Source: Sphingobacterium sp. HMA12
Lineage (GTDB): Bacteria; Bacteroidota; Bacteroidia; Sphingobacteriales; Sphingobacteriaceae
Assembly: GCF_002933815.1 (NCBI RefSeq)
Contig: NZ_BEYR01000006.1
Coordinates: 248,001 to 312,000, forward strand
Direction of reading: 5' to 3'
DNA: 64,000 nucleotides
Below the pieces are notes generated by a model. It did no database searches. It was not told where the DNA came from and saw only the letters and a program-made list of their open reading frames with translations. This document shows, piece by piece, positions 34,867 to 44,900 of this stretch. Position numbers and translations under genes: made by a program. Position 1 is the stretch's first letter. The number at the start of each line of letters is the position of its first letter.

Positions 34867-36237
34867 CTACAAGAATTCAATCATCCGCCATTCCGAACAT
34901 TGGAACAAACTGCTACCAACATTCTCCGTGATATTGAGACGATAAAATTTATAACTGCCCGGTCTCTGTACATTAAATCTTCGTGTTTGAATCCGATTAG
35001 GGAAACTTTCATTTGTCCTCGCATCGATAACTACCCAAGTGCTACCATCAAGAGAACCTTCTAGTGTCCAGCTCTTTGGATCACGTTCGATCGCGTCGTT
35101 GCCAGAAGTAAGTGTGTAGGCCCCAATTTTCAGTGTCCGCGTAAATGTCAATGTACATTGCAAGTCACCTGTAAAAGCACTTTGTAAAAATTTGGTACTT
35201 GTCAGATCATCGACAAATTTAAGACTTCCCTCACCCGCATTTGGACCGCCATTGTTATCCCTATTAACCGTTAACGTGCCCTCTTGCGTCACATCAAACT
35301 CAACAACGTTTGCACAATCAATTAAAATAGTTGTGTAGTTCTTTTTCGGATTGATGACATGCAATGTCGGATCTTTTAAATAGACAGTGATTGCTAGGTG
35401 TTTGTCTTTATTTTTTGCGATAATATCCCAAGGAACTGAAATATTGAAGTCCGCAGATGATTTATTGCCCAATACCTGCACACGTGACGGAAGCGTAAAC
35501 TCATTTTCTTTCAGTCCCACCGTATTTGCGGGCAATATTTTCTTAGCTATCCAATTTGAAATAGAGTCCGTCGTACCACGTACTTCCACATAAAACCATT
35601 TACTCGGAAAGGAGGCCAATGAAACGCCTAGTGGGATTTCAATCCCAGAAGGTGTTGTATTATAATTATTGTGACTGCTCGCCAGAATGATGCTTGCGGG
35701 AGAATTCGTTATTGAAAGATAATGAATATCTGTTGCCGTTAGCAGAGTTTTGGAATCCAGGGTGACGATGATACTATTGGGATTGCCCAACTGATTGCCC
35801 TTACCTGGGTTCGTTAGTTTGTAAGAAAGTGCAAATTTTTTACCATACACCCGTTCTATTTCCGTTCTGGATATGGTGAGCACAAAAGATGCCGTATCTG
35901 AACCGTATTGAAATTTAACCACATTCGGGAAAGAAAAGGCCGAATTAGGCAATGTTATTACATCCTTTAAAGCTCCCGATTCAATAAGCTTCGTTACCGT
36001 GTCGGTATTCAGCTGGAGCTCGACATCAAAAGTTTTTGATGCGGGAGCGCTCAGCTTAACTTTCATAGGTACCTGAACATAATCATTGGTCTTGACCAAG
36101 TCTTTTCCCCCGCCTTCAGCAATGACTTGTACAGGACGGTTATCCTGCAAGTTAAATGCTTCAAGATTATCTTTCGAACAGCCCATAAATTGGCTATAAC
36201 TCAAAATCATCGCCAAAAAATAAAAAAATCTCTTCAT
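34867..36237 (-). CDS. Lipoprotein with DUF1735-like domains and discoidin (F5/8) domain
   Basis: A 456-residue lipoprotein. I start at 36237 (MKRFFYFLAMILSYSQFMGC, Cys20), because the longer frame would overlap the upstream gene and bury the signal. The middle (about 30-300) has two Ig-like repeats of the DUF1735/BT_3987 kind (PMKVKLSAPASKTFDVELQLN, VTLPNSAFSF; later EIPLGVSLASFPS, NEFTLPSRVQV). The C-terminus (about 315-456) is an F5/8 module (NNGGPNAGEGSLKFVDDL, YTLTSGNDAIERDPKSWTLE, YKFYRLNITENVGSSLFQCSEWRMIE). Such proteins occur as accessory glycan-binding parts of Sus-type loci. It lies 16 bases after the DUF4983 gene. Ligand unknown. Confidence 0.8.
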   Translation of the reverse strand: MKRFFYFLAMILSYSQFMGCSKDNLEAFNLQDNRPVQVIAEGGGKDLVKTNDYVQVPMKVKLSAPASKTFDVELQLNTDTVTKLIESGALKDVITLPNSAFSFPNVVKFQYGSDTASFVLTISRTEIERVYGKKFALSYKLTNPGKGNQLGNPNSIIVTLDSKTLLTATDIHYLSITNSPASIILASSHNNYNTTPSGIEIPLGVSLASFPSKWFYVEVRGTTDSISNWIAKKILPANTVGLKENEFTLPSRVQVLGNKSSADFNISVPWDIIAKNKDKHLAITVYLKDPTLHVINPKKNYTTILIDCANVVEFDVTQEGTLTVNRDNNGGPNAGEGSLKFVDDLTSTKFLQSAFTGDLQCTLTFTRTLKIGAYTLTSGNDAIERDPKSWTLEGSLDGSTWVVIDARTNESFPNRIQTRRFNVQRPGSYKFYRLNITENVGSSLFQCSEWRMIEFL

Positions 36238-36253
36238 ATTATCTTCTTTAAGA

Positions 36254-37990
36254 TTATTTATCGATCCAAACCCGGCCATCCAACTGCCAGCTTTCCTGTC
36301 TTGCAATCTGTAGCCAACTAAAAATCTGCGCAGTAATATCCGTACTTTTAGGTACCAAGGTGCTGATGGTTTCCACGGAAGGAGCACATAGAAAATCATT
36401 GAGCTTTGATATTTCATAGCTTGTATTACCAACTTTCAGGGTATTTCCAAATGGGCCTTCGTCATAAAGTATACCGTCTGTAACCGTGCCAACGACCGGC
36501 CAATTCGCCGCTAACGTATGGAAATAAGGATGGTCCTCACTTATTCCCACCTCACAATTATATTGTGAAACAACTGACTCTGGCAAAGCGGTCTTCCAAA
36601 AACGCACATCCGCAATATAATAGTCGCCCTCATTCCAATTGCTACCGCCATTGACCAAGCCAAGCCGCAGCTTTGCAGGACTGTTAATCACTCCCCAAGT
36701 GCTGACATCCATTTCATTTCCTGGCAACCCATTTGTATAGGTTTTAATGAGCCGTTTTCCATCACTGGTTATAGATCCCACAACGGTGACATTATTCCAG
36801 GTTGCATTATTCAATTTTGGGCCGTTAACCTCCCCGCTTCCATTTGGACCACGTGCATTAAACATCCAATAATCATCTTTAAAGGCCATAATCCATCCAT
36901 TGGTAGGCGCACCAGATTCCCATTTTTCACGTTTTCCAATAAAGGACGGATAATTTGGAAACTTATATGTATTATTTGGACCTTTGTTCTTTTTTACTTT
37001 TAATTCGATGGTGAATTCCCTATCCTTATCCCCTAGGTCAAAAAGCGTATCTGCCTCGCCCATTTCAGCAAATATGCCTCCTTTAAAGCGTAGAAAGTCT
37101 CCCGAAAATCTACTCCCTAAATACGGTTTATTGATAAATCTTGAATTATATTTCGGTGAATAGAATATGGTAAATGTATTGACATTTGTATTGCTAAAAA
37201 TCGTATTGTCGTTTTGTGCTGGAGGAATTTCAAAAGGCCCACCCTTACTTGAGGTGATAATCACCAGCCAATTTTCCTTTTTAAAGGTCGACCGCTGTTC
37301 CAGTGCCTTTGTGATTTCGCCCACCTGCTTATCGAAGTTTTCAATGGCCATTTTATACCGCGCACTGCTATTATCATAGGCTGTTGCCTTTCCCGCCTTG
37401 TCAATTTCGGTAAAATGGGCTGTTAACATCGTTAAATCAGGCTGCTTCAATCCTTCTTTTACGGCATCAGCAACCGCTTGATCAGATCCTTCAAGCTTGG
37501 CGGCGGCTGTTGGAGCCAAATTATCAACAAACAATTTGGAGCTACTATACACTTTAAACTCGGGCGCTTTAACATTCGCAGCAATCCGCGTATAGACCGT
37601 AGGAAAAGTCTGTAGGTTATTATTGCTAAAATTGTCTCCCATCACCAAATGCTTGTTTTGGGTGACGCCGGTAATAATACTCGCTAAATCGGCTCCTGTC
37701 GCCTGCTTATCTTCCTGCTCTGCACTCAATGATACCCATGAATAAATGGCATGATCCAATAACCCGTTCATGACAGGAATATTGGCATTACGGACAGACT
37801 CACCTCTGGCCCCATCTGCTATTATCAGCAATACTTTTGGCTTTCCGTACACTAGATCTACTGTATCCTGCCCGCCCTGATTGTCCGGTATAACGCGTCC
37901 AAACTCATCCTTGCAGGCAACCATCGTCGAAATCAGCAATAAATAGATTAGCCACAAATGTATGTTTCGAAAATTATCTTGCATTTTCAT
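36254..37990 (-). CDS. Lipoprotein with phosphatase-superfamily-like domain and LamG-like DUF4983 domain
   Basis: A 578-residue lipoprotein (lipobox ends at Cys26). Residues about 50-280 look like the alkaline phosphatase/phosphodiesterase fold. They include KPKVLLIIADGARGESV (metal-binding Asp), ATGADLASIITGVTQNKH (candidate Thr/Ser nucleophile region), TAHFTEIDKAGKAT (a D-x-x-G-H-like metal site without a clear His) and WLVIITSSKGG in place of the usual TSDHG. Several metal ligands look replaced, so it may bind rather than cleave. Residues about 305-480 form a concanavalin/LamG-like domain (FTIELKVKKN, DVRFWKTALPESVVSQY) of the DUF4983 group. It sits between the DUF5008 and DUF1735 genes in the 11-gene operon. 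Confidence 0.72.
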   Translation of the reverse strand: MKMQDNFRNIHLWLIYLLLISTMVACKDEFGRVIPDNQGGQDTVDLVYGKPKVLLIIADGARGESVRNANIPVMNGLLDHAIYSWVSLSAEQEDKQATGADLASIITGVTQNKHLVMGDNFSNNNLQTFPTVYTRIAANVKAPEFKVYSSSKLFVDNLAPTAAAKLEGSDQAVADAVKEGLKQPDLTMLTAHFTEIDKAGKATAYDNSSARYKMAIENFDKQVGEITKALEQRSTFKKENWLVIITSSKGGPFEIPPAQNDNTIFSNTNVNTFTIFYSPKYNSRFINKPYLGSRFSGDFLRFKGGIFAEMGEADTLFDLGDKDREFTIELKVKKNKGPNNTYKFPNYPSFIGKREKWESGAPTNGWIMAFKDDYWMFNARGPNGSGEVNGPKLNNATWNNVTVVGSITSDGKRLIKTYTNGLPGNEMDVSTWGVINSPAKLRLGLVNGGSNWNEGDYYIADVRFWKTALPESVVSQYNCEVGISEDHPYFHTLAANWPVVGTVTDGILYDEGPFGNTLKVGNTSYEISKLNDFLCAPSVETISTLVPKSTDITAQIFSWLQIARQESWQLDGRVWIDK

Positions 37991-38005
37991 CCGTTTAATT
38001 TTAGG

Positions 38006-39610
38006 TTATTGTTCCAATTTAATGCGAATCAAATTGCGCACTTCTTCATTATTAAATCGATTAAAAGATCCCATCAGCAGCAATGCGCGTTTTCCATCCT
38101 CCGTTTTCGTTTCGACAGCTTTGTTGATATATCCCGAAAAGTATCCCGAAGTATTATACGCAGCATTCAATTCGCCATTTGCATTTAAAATCATAAATCC
38201 ATTACGGGCGATATTGTTATAGCGCACAAAATCTCCGGCCAGTACAATCAGTCCATCGCTTAGCTGCAAACCATACGATGGGTTTCCACCCTCGAATATT
38301 TTCGCCTGAAAAGAAGGATCCAACGTGCCATTTGCATTGAGCAAGGCGACTTTGACAGCGGTAGAACCATTGTATTTTGTAAAAGAACCGACGACCAGAT
38401 ACTTATTCGTCACACTATTATACGTGACCGATGAGATGTTGTAATCGGCGCCTTGTGCACCGGGGTTAAATGTTGCGTCTAAGGTGCCATTTTCATTTAA
38501 GCGGGCGATATATCCTTTGGACTCACCATCAAAACGGTTAAATCCACCATACACCAAAATTTTTCCTTTTAGTGGACCAACGGCATGATAAACTGTGGCA
38601 ACATTGCCATTTCCACCGACAAACGATTTTCCATCAGGCGCAAATCTGAAAGATTTATCCAATGAACCATCCGTATTGAGCCGCGCAACATGCCTGATTT
38701 CCGTACTGTCCAAGATAACGGTATCTCTCGTTTCCAGTTTATTTGGCTTACCATAGGTGCGATGAATATAATACCTAAAATTTCCCGTCGCTAAAATCTT
38801 TCCATCTGATTCATAGATATTACCCACATTGCCGTCAAATCCACCATTAAATGCAGGGTAATATTTCAACGTATCCGTTTGACCGGGCCTACGGAATGGC
38901 TTGATGCCCATGGTGTCTATTGCACCTGTCATATTGATCCGGGTCAAGTTGCTGATATCAGCATTGCGCTGCCCATATCCAGAAAAAGAACCTGCCAAAT
39001 AATAAAAATTACCAAACTTTAAAATGCTATTCAGTGAATTATTTGCTCCGGTTCCTATGCGAAAACTTGCATCGTAGGTGCCATCTGCAAATGTCCGCAC
39101 CAAGCGATTTATGGGACGTATTGACCCCTTATTATTATAATTTGTAAAGGCTCCGGTAAAGATCATTTTACCATCCTCCAAATAGAGTACATCCGAAACA
39201 AAATTATTTGTTCCCACGCCCACCTGAAACGTTGCATCTATTGCCACATTTCCTAAAACAGTAAATTGTGGGCCAAAGAAAACGATATCATCAATTGTTA
39301 CCGAAAGTACACCTGTACTTGCATACGGAGGTACCTTCAATTTGACATGATCTGCGGTCAGTTCAATCACATCGGCTTTTTCCCCATTGAATCGAATAAC
39401 CGCTTTATCTTTATATTTATCCAATCCTTTGATTCGCATAGTTGTTTCCGTACCAGTTTTCCCAGACTCTGGCTGCATCTTATCTGTTGGATTAATCTCG
39501 ATATCCAAAGGAGGTAGCCCTTCCTCATAGGGTGCAGAAAATGTTTTGTTATCCTTCTTACATCCGAAAAAGAGAAAGACAACAAACAATAGCGCAATAT
39601 ATTTCCACAT
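38006..39610 (-). CDS. DUF5008-like lipoprotein with IPT/TIG domain and delta-60 repeats
   Basis: A 534-residue lipoprotein; start 39610 gives MWKYIALLFVVFLFFGC (Cys17, then KKD). An IPT/TIG Ig-like domain (about 45-125, GKTGTETTMRIKGLDKYKDKAVIRF, GVLSVTIDDIVF) is followed by a propeller-like series of delta-60 repeats. Each has a D-x-S/T-F core (YDASFRIG, DKSFRFAPDG, DATFNPGAQG, DPSFQAKIF) and a V-x-G-S/D-F partner (IFTGAFTNY, LAGSFSGYG, LVVGSFTKY, LAGDFVRYN). No enzyme motif. It lies in the 11-gene operon, 42 bases after the fasciclin gene. The likely role is binding or scaffolding at the surface; nothing more can be claimed. Confidence 0.78.
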   Translation of the reverse strand: MWKYIALLFVVFLFFGCKKDNKTFSAPYEEGLPPLDIEINPTDKMQPESGKTGTETTMRIKGLDKYKDKAVIRFNGEKADVIELTADHVKLKVPPYASTGVLSVTIDDIVFFGPQFTVLGNVAIDATFQVGVGTNNFVSDVLYLEDGKMIFTGAFTNYNNKGSIRPINRLVRTFADGTYDASFRIGTGANNSLNSILKFGNFYYLAGSFSGYGQRNADISNLTRINMTGAIDTMGIKPFRRPGQTDTLKYYPAFNGGFDGNVGNIYESDGKILATGNFRYYIHRTYGKPNKLETRDTVILDSTEIRHVARLNTDGSLDKSFRFAPDGKSFVGGNGNVATVYHAVGPLKGKILVYGGFNRFDGESKGYIARLNENGTLDATFNPGAQGADYNISSVTYNSVTNKYLVVGSFTKYNGSTAVKVALLNANGTLDPSFQAKIFEGGNPSYGLQLSDGLIVLAGDFVRYNNIARNGFMILNANGELNAAYNTSGYFSGYINKAVETKTEDGKRALLLMGSFNRFNNEEVRNLIRIKLEQ

Positions 39611-39652
39611 GATTCTATACATAACGTCCATAATTTAATTCACAACTGGTTC

Positions 39653-40417
39653 TTAACGTTTACTTTCCAAAATATCAACCATAACTTCTCCTCTTCCATA
39701 TCCAAACTCAGCTTTTGTATAATCGATAACGTGTACAACACCATTATCAGGCTGTATATCAGAAGAGGCAACGGGGCAAGAAATCCATTCCCTGGGTCTA
39801 CTGATATCTGGGATATAAGAAATATGAAGCTGTCTATACCCCATATATTTTAGTCTGGTAATGTTATTTTTATCCGAGTCATTGATGGCGTCATTGTACA
39901 CCACACCGATATTGGAAACAGTATTTCCAAACGACGTATAATTCTGTCCCTTATAGACATTCAATAAGTCGAAATCAATCTGCGGATAATCCATCAGTTT
40001 ACGTTTTCCATTAAACATATACCGCAAAAGATATTTACGCCAAATCGTACTATCTATATCCGCCAGTGTTTTAATTGTGTCCCTCCCCAATTGGTACAGC
40101 AACATGTTGGCACCCGAAGGCCCATTTTGTGCATTTCCCCTTGCCAGACCAATCAACCTTTTGATATTCTCGTCTCTTGGTGCAAAGAAGGTAAATTCTT
40201 TGGTTTTGAAATCTTCTTCCAATCCAGCCAAACGGACGATCTGTGCAATGGAGTCAAATTCTCTCGGTTTTGAATCCAGATAGGCCATAATTGATCCCTC
40301 AAATTTCGCCTGCGCCAATCCGCCATCTTTGTAATAATCATCTTTCTTACATGACCCCGTGCAAAAAAACACTAGGGTTATCAAAATTACGTAGCTTATA
40401 TTTTTTAAACTTCTCAT
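39653..40417 (-). CDS. Fasciclin-domain lipoprotein
   Basis: A 254-residue lipoprotein (start 40417; Cys23 followed by KKDDYY). One FAS1-like domain covers most of the protein (about 38-235). It starts SIMAYLDSKPREFDSIAQIVRLAGLEEDF, with KEFTFFAPRDENIKRLI corresponding to the H1 region and a C-terminal NGVVHVIDYTKAEFG, the usual end of a fasciclin domain. FAS1 domains mediate adhesion to proteins or glycans. It sits 11 bases after susD number 2 of the operon, the same relative position that the second fasciclin protein (46295-47401) holds after susD number 1. This suggests the two blocks arose by duplication. Confidence 0.82.
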   Translation of the reverse strand: MRSLKNISYVILITLVFFCTGSCKKDDYYKDGGLAQAKFEGSIMAYLDSKPREFDSIAQIVRLAGLEEDFKTKEFTFFAPRDENIKRLIGLARGNAQNGPSGANMLLYQLGRDTIKTLADIDSTIWRKYLLRYMFNGKRKLMDYPQIDFDLLNVYKGQNYTSFGNTVSNIGVVYNDAINDSDKNNITRLKYMGYRQLHISYIPDISRPREWISCPVASSDIQPDNGVVHVIDYTKAEFGYGRGEVMVDILESKR

Positions 40418-40428
40418 AATACACATCG

Positions 40429-41976
40429 TTAATTTCCACTAGTCCAATATTCGTTCAATACGATTTTAGCATTAAAATTCTTGGCCGAAGCGTCCAAAGG
40501 CCATGTCCACGCACGTCGATTATACTGATCGATTGTCATGGGCGCCATTGTCCATTGCGGATTCAATATCCGTCGTGTTCGGATCAGATCAAAGTATCGT
40601 ACCCCCTCACCGATCAATTCTCGGCAGCGTTCTTCAAAAATGAAGTTCTTGAGCTCAGTACCACCACCAGTATACCTCGTGGCTTCAGCTCTATCCCGAA
40701 CAATATTTAATACATTGATTGCTTCGGCCTCACGTGCCGATCCAAGATTAGCCAAGGCTTCAGCCTCCAAGAGAAGTGCATCAGCGTAGCGAAAAATCAT
40801 AAAGGTATTGTCCGGGTTTGAATCCTCATTTCCAGAAGCAAATACGTTGGCTGCAAATTTTTTAAGTACAAATTGACCGTCATTTGCATACATATCCTCA
40901 TACCAGATTTCTTTTCGTTTATCGGCCGGTCCGTTCAAGGGATAAATCCGCGACATAAACACAGACGAATAATAAGCAATGCTAAATTGCTGGTTGTAGC
41001 GTGGGAACTTATATGGCCACCTCAAAAAGTGGTCCCATAAGGGAGCATAGGCATTATTTTGGTCGCCATAATTGATTGTACGATAAAACTCAAAAAGTGA
41101 TTCTTCGGTACGGCCTTTGGAGACTTTAGCCCAATTTTCCGGTGTAAGTGCATACAAATAATGTGCGCCACTACCCCGCAACTCCTTGCCTAGAGCTGCA
41201 ACGCTTTCATAATATTTCGTTGCAATGGATGGATTAAAGTTTGCATTCCACATTTTCATATGCATCAACAAAGCGATAATACTTCCACGGCTCGCCCTAG
41301 CTCCACGTTGTGAAGCATCGCCAAAAGTCCAGGGCATAATATCTTTGACCGGTTCCAGATCAGCGATGCACTTGTCGATGACGGACACCATGTCCTCTCT
41401 ACCCAATTGCTGCGCAAAATAGGGATCAGTATAATAAACCACATCACCATACAGCCTAACCATCCAAAAATAGCTGAGGCAGCGCATAAATGTCGCCTCC
41501 GCCTTATAGCGATCTTTATCGGGGGCCGAAAGTCCGGGGATACCTTCCTCCAATTTAGAAATAAGAATATTACAACTTTGAATCACTTTGTAGTAGGTAT
41601 CCCAGATACCGACTTTATACATCTGGTAGCCACTTGAGCGACCTCCAGGAGAACTATTGATATAAACCATGTTCATATTATTCGTTCCCAGATCCCGCAG
41701 AATCATCCGGTCGCCTGAAGAGGTCGGAGATGGAAATATTTCACCAGACCGAGCCTCTCCTATGGCACCCATCACCCAGGATTCATTCAATTTTTCAAAA
41801 AACTGGCTATAGATACGGGCAATATTCGCTTCAACATCCTCTTTGGATTGATAAAAATTGTTCCCTGTAAGCCGATCAATGGGCTCAACTGTCAAAAATT
41901 TCTTACAGCCCACAGTAACAAATACACATAGGCATATCATAACTGTGATTTTTCCTAAACTCATTTTAATTTTCAT
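40429..41976 (-). CDS. SusD/RagB-family surface lipoprotein (11-gene operon, second pair)
   Basis: A 515-residue SusD-like lipoprotein (lipobox ends at Cys24, VTVGC, then KKFLTVEPIDRLTGNNFYQS). C-terminal RagB signature: FRYADALLLEAEALANLG, FIFEERCRELIGEGVRYFDLIR and a late WTWPLDASAKNFNAKIVLNEYW. It starts 12 bases after its susC partner and is followed by a fasciclin protein. The E-R-C-R-E-L-I-G-E-G form, shared with the first susD of this operon (ERKRELMGEGHRWYD), differs from the more common ELAFEG of the other SusD proteins in the window, so the two belong to a related subgroup. Confidence 0.94.
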   Translation of the reverse strand: MKIKMSLGKITVMICLCVFVTVGCKKFLTVEPIDRLTGNNFYQSKEDVEANIARIYSQFFEKLNESWVMGAIGEARSGEIFPSPTSSGDRMILRDLGTNNMNMVYINSSPGGRSSGYQMYKVGIWDTYYKVIQSCNILISKLEEGIPGLSAPDKDRYKAEATFMRCLSYFWMVRLYGDVVYYTDPYFAQQLGREDMVSVIDKCIADLEPVKDIMPWTFGDASQRGARASRGSIIALLMHMKMWNANFNPSIATKYYESVAALGKELRGSGAHYLYALTPENWAKVSKGRTEESLFEFYRTINYGDQNNAYAPLWDHFLRWPYKFPRYNQQFSIAYYSSVFMSRIYPLNGPADKRKEIWYEDMYANDGQFVLKKFAANVFASGNEDSNPDNTFMIFRYADALLLEAEALANLGSAREAEAINVLNIVRDRAEATRYTGGGTELKNFIFEERCRELIGEGVRYFDLIRTRRILNPQWTMAPMTIDQYNRRAWTWPLDASAKNFNAKIVLNEYWTSGN

Positions 41977-41988
41977 GACATCAACCTA

Positions 41989-44900
41989 TTAGAAATCAAT
42001 ATTAACACCTACATTATATTGTCTTGGAACGGGATATCCACCAGAACCATCCCTTCCCATACTTGTAACATTCTCAGGATTGGGACCACTATATTTCGAA
42101 AATGTGTTTAAATTTTCTGCCGATACAAACACGCGTAGACGCTCCATACCATACCGTCTTGCCGCATTTTTTGTAAACATATAGGAAAGCGTTACACTGT
42201 TTAATTTAAAGTAAGACCCATCTTCAGCCCATAGATCCTGATCCATTCGGAAAGGGTTGATGTTCGCATACCGTTTAAAATCATAAGCATAGGGATACTT
42301 TGCTACATCACCAGGTTTCATCCACATGTTGATATCATCCAATGGGACTACTGCCTTATCTCCATAAGGATCACTCATCAATTGGAGTCGTTCCGCCAGG
42401 GCATTATTTAAAATTGTACGTTTGGCTGTATAAGATGCATATACATTTAAACCAAATGAGCCCAAAGTCTCATGATTGTAATTAAAATTCAATTGCATCC
42501 CACCTGTGATCAATGGTTGAGAATTCCCTGTACGCGCATAATCATTTTCATCTAAGATATAGTTGCCATCAAGATCGGCAATAATAGGATCTCCGGCCTG
42601 AAACTCGGTACCATTTGCCATCCGGTAGCGTCGGCCGGTCGCCGGGTCTACAGGTACATCTGCATCTGTGCTATATACCCCCCGGTTTAGCAACATATAA
42701 TTGGACATGGTTGATGTTCCAACCCGAAAAACAATATGCTGCTTATACTTGTCATCATTCTCCCAACGAACAAACTGACCACCATAATGTTCCGGTAACT
42801 TGAGCAATACATCTTTATTATAGGCCCCATTTGCACCAATTGACATGGTAAAGCGGCCTTCGGTCCAAGGCCTGAACATCAGGGAAAGCTCATGCCCATA
42901 ATTGGCGATTGCAGCAGAATTACTATTGACCTTTTCAAAACCCAAGGAAGAAGATAGGCGCTCTTCGAAAAGGATATTGTCCACCTTTTTATAATAAGTG
43001 TCATAAGTCATTTCAAACCTATTATTGAAGAGAGCGAGGTCTAATCCAAGATTATACTGTGTCGTTGTCGTAGGTTTTAGATTGGGATTTGGAATCTGCT
43101 CATAATTGATCCCGATACCGATCTTGTCATTGTAACTACCGGTAATGTCGTATTTGCCATAAACTCGTTCCAGCGTACTATTTGGCATCACATTTACCCC
43201 CCAACTGGTTCGCAGGGAAAGTAGGTTTATCCAATCGACCTCTTTTAAAAACTCTTCATGGTAGGCATTCCAGCGGAAACCTACCGCTGGGTTTTTGGTG
43301 TACAAATTTCCAAATCCGTTTTGAGAAGATCCATCCCTACGGTAGGAAAGATCTACCACATAGCGCTTCATGTAATCGTAGGTACCTGCAATCGCAAAAG
43401 ATAGCCCACGTTCTTTTCCAAACCCGCGCCGCAATAGCCCCCCGCCTTTGGAGAAATACCCGTCAAAACCCAAAGGTCCTTCAAATTGATCATTTGGCGT
43501 ACGTGCCTGTAATGCCGCATTTGCCTGCTTTTCTAAGGTGCGGATTTCATTGAACAAATTGAAGAACACAGTATGTTTTTCATTGAACGTATGGCTATAG
43601 TTGATCGAATTCCGATTATAAAGGGAATTATAGCGCCCGTAGTAGGCATACACCTGCGCAAATTGGCCGTTCGCAGCAGCAGGCGTAAAGGTATTCTCAT
43701 TGTCAGAAGTAGACTCATAGCTTACAGTCGTTGTTGCACGCAAGCCAGACAGAAATTCATAGGAAGCTTCGATAAATGGTTTGATCGACTTGGAGGAATT
43801 ATCATTCTTTGTTTGCAAAGCCGAGTTATATCCCGATGATGCCAGATAAAAGGAGGGCCCAGGGAGTAAGGTCGAGAATGTTCCATTGGTTGCAACTCCA
43901 GACTGCAATATACCTAAGCCATTTCCTTTACTTTTAGACCCAAGAGATGCATTTACCTGCGCTGTAAACCTAAATTTTTCATTTGGATAGTACTCAAAGC
44001 GCATATTGGCCATGTAACGATCAAAACCGGTATTTTTGATGATCCCGTTTTCATTATAATAATTCAGATTTGCTTTATAGTTCAACTTCTGGTTACCGCC
44101 ATCAATGGCGACGTTATGCGTTTGGTTATAAGTTGTTGCATAAAATAAGTCCTGCCAATTAGTCGAGTTATTATAATAAGCATTCAAACTGTCGGACAAC
44201 ATGGGGGTCTGCGAAATTTGGTCCAGATCCAACTGAGATAAGGCATTGCCGTAAATTTGCATCAGTTTAAGGCGACGTTCAAGATTTCCGCCCAAAGTCT
44301 CCCGTAGTTTTGGTGGTGTTTTCAAAAAGAAATTACCCGTATACCGTACCCTTGGCACTTCAGAATTGCCGCGCTTGGTATTGATAATAATAACACCGTA
44401 AGCGGCCAATGAACCATACAACGATGTTGCTTGTGCATCTTTCAGAACCTCAATACTTTCAATATCTTCTGGCGGAATCAATGACAACGGACTAATACCA
44501 GGCCCCTGTTGACTGAGCCCCAACTCATTTGCCCGGTCAGCATCCATGGGTACTCCGTCAATGACATATAAGGGTGAGGTTGGCGTCAAAAACGATTGCT
44601 CTCCACTGCCACTGACACTAATGGTCGAAAGCCCCCGGATCTGCGTTGAGCCCCTAAACCCTGGAGCCCCGGTATTCACCTGTATATTTAACCCAGCCAC
44701 TTTACCTTGCAGCAGGTTTTCAACATTGGCTGCAGGAATATCCTGAATTTCTTTCCCGCTAATTTTGGTCGAAGCGCCTGTCGTTGTCTCTCTAGGCCGC
44801 TTGACATAGCCCCGTACCACAACCTCATCCATCTGATTGTCCAGTTCCTTCATACGAACAGTTACCGTGCGGTCTGCCCGGGCTGTCATCGTAACCCCTT

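Noticed and set aside
36238..36432. 65-residue N-terminal extension of the DUF1735-F5/8 lipoprotein
   Set aside because: It overlaps the 3' end of the upstream gene, has no domain and would precede a clean lipoprotein signal; the start at 36237 fits the operon spacing.
43182..43553. 123-codon plus-strand frame opposite the second susC
   Set aside because: Antisense to a well-defined SusC barrel; rich in Arg, His and Pro as expected for a shadow frame.
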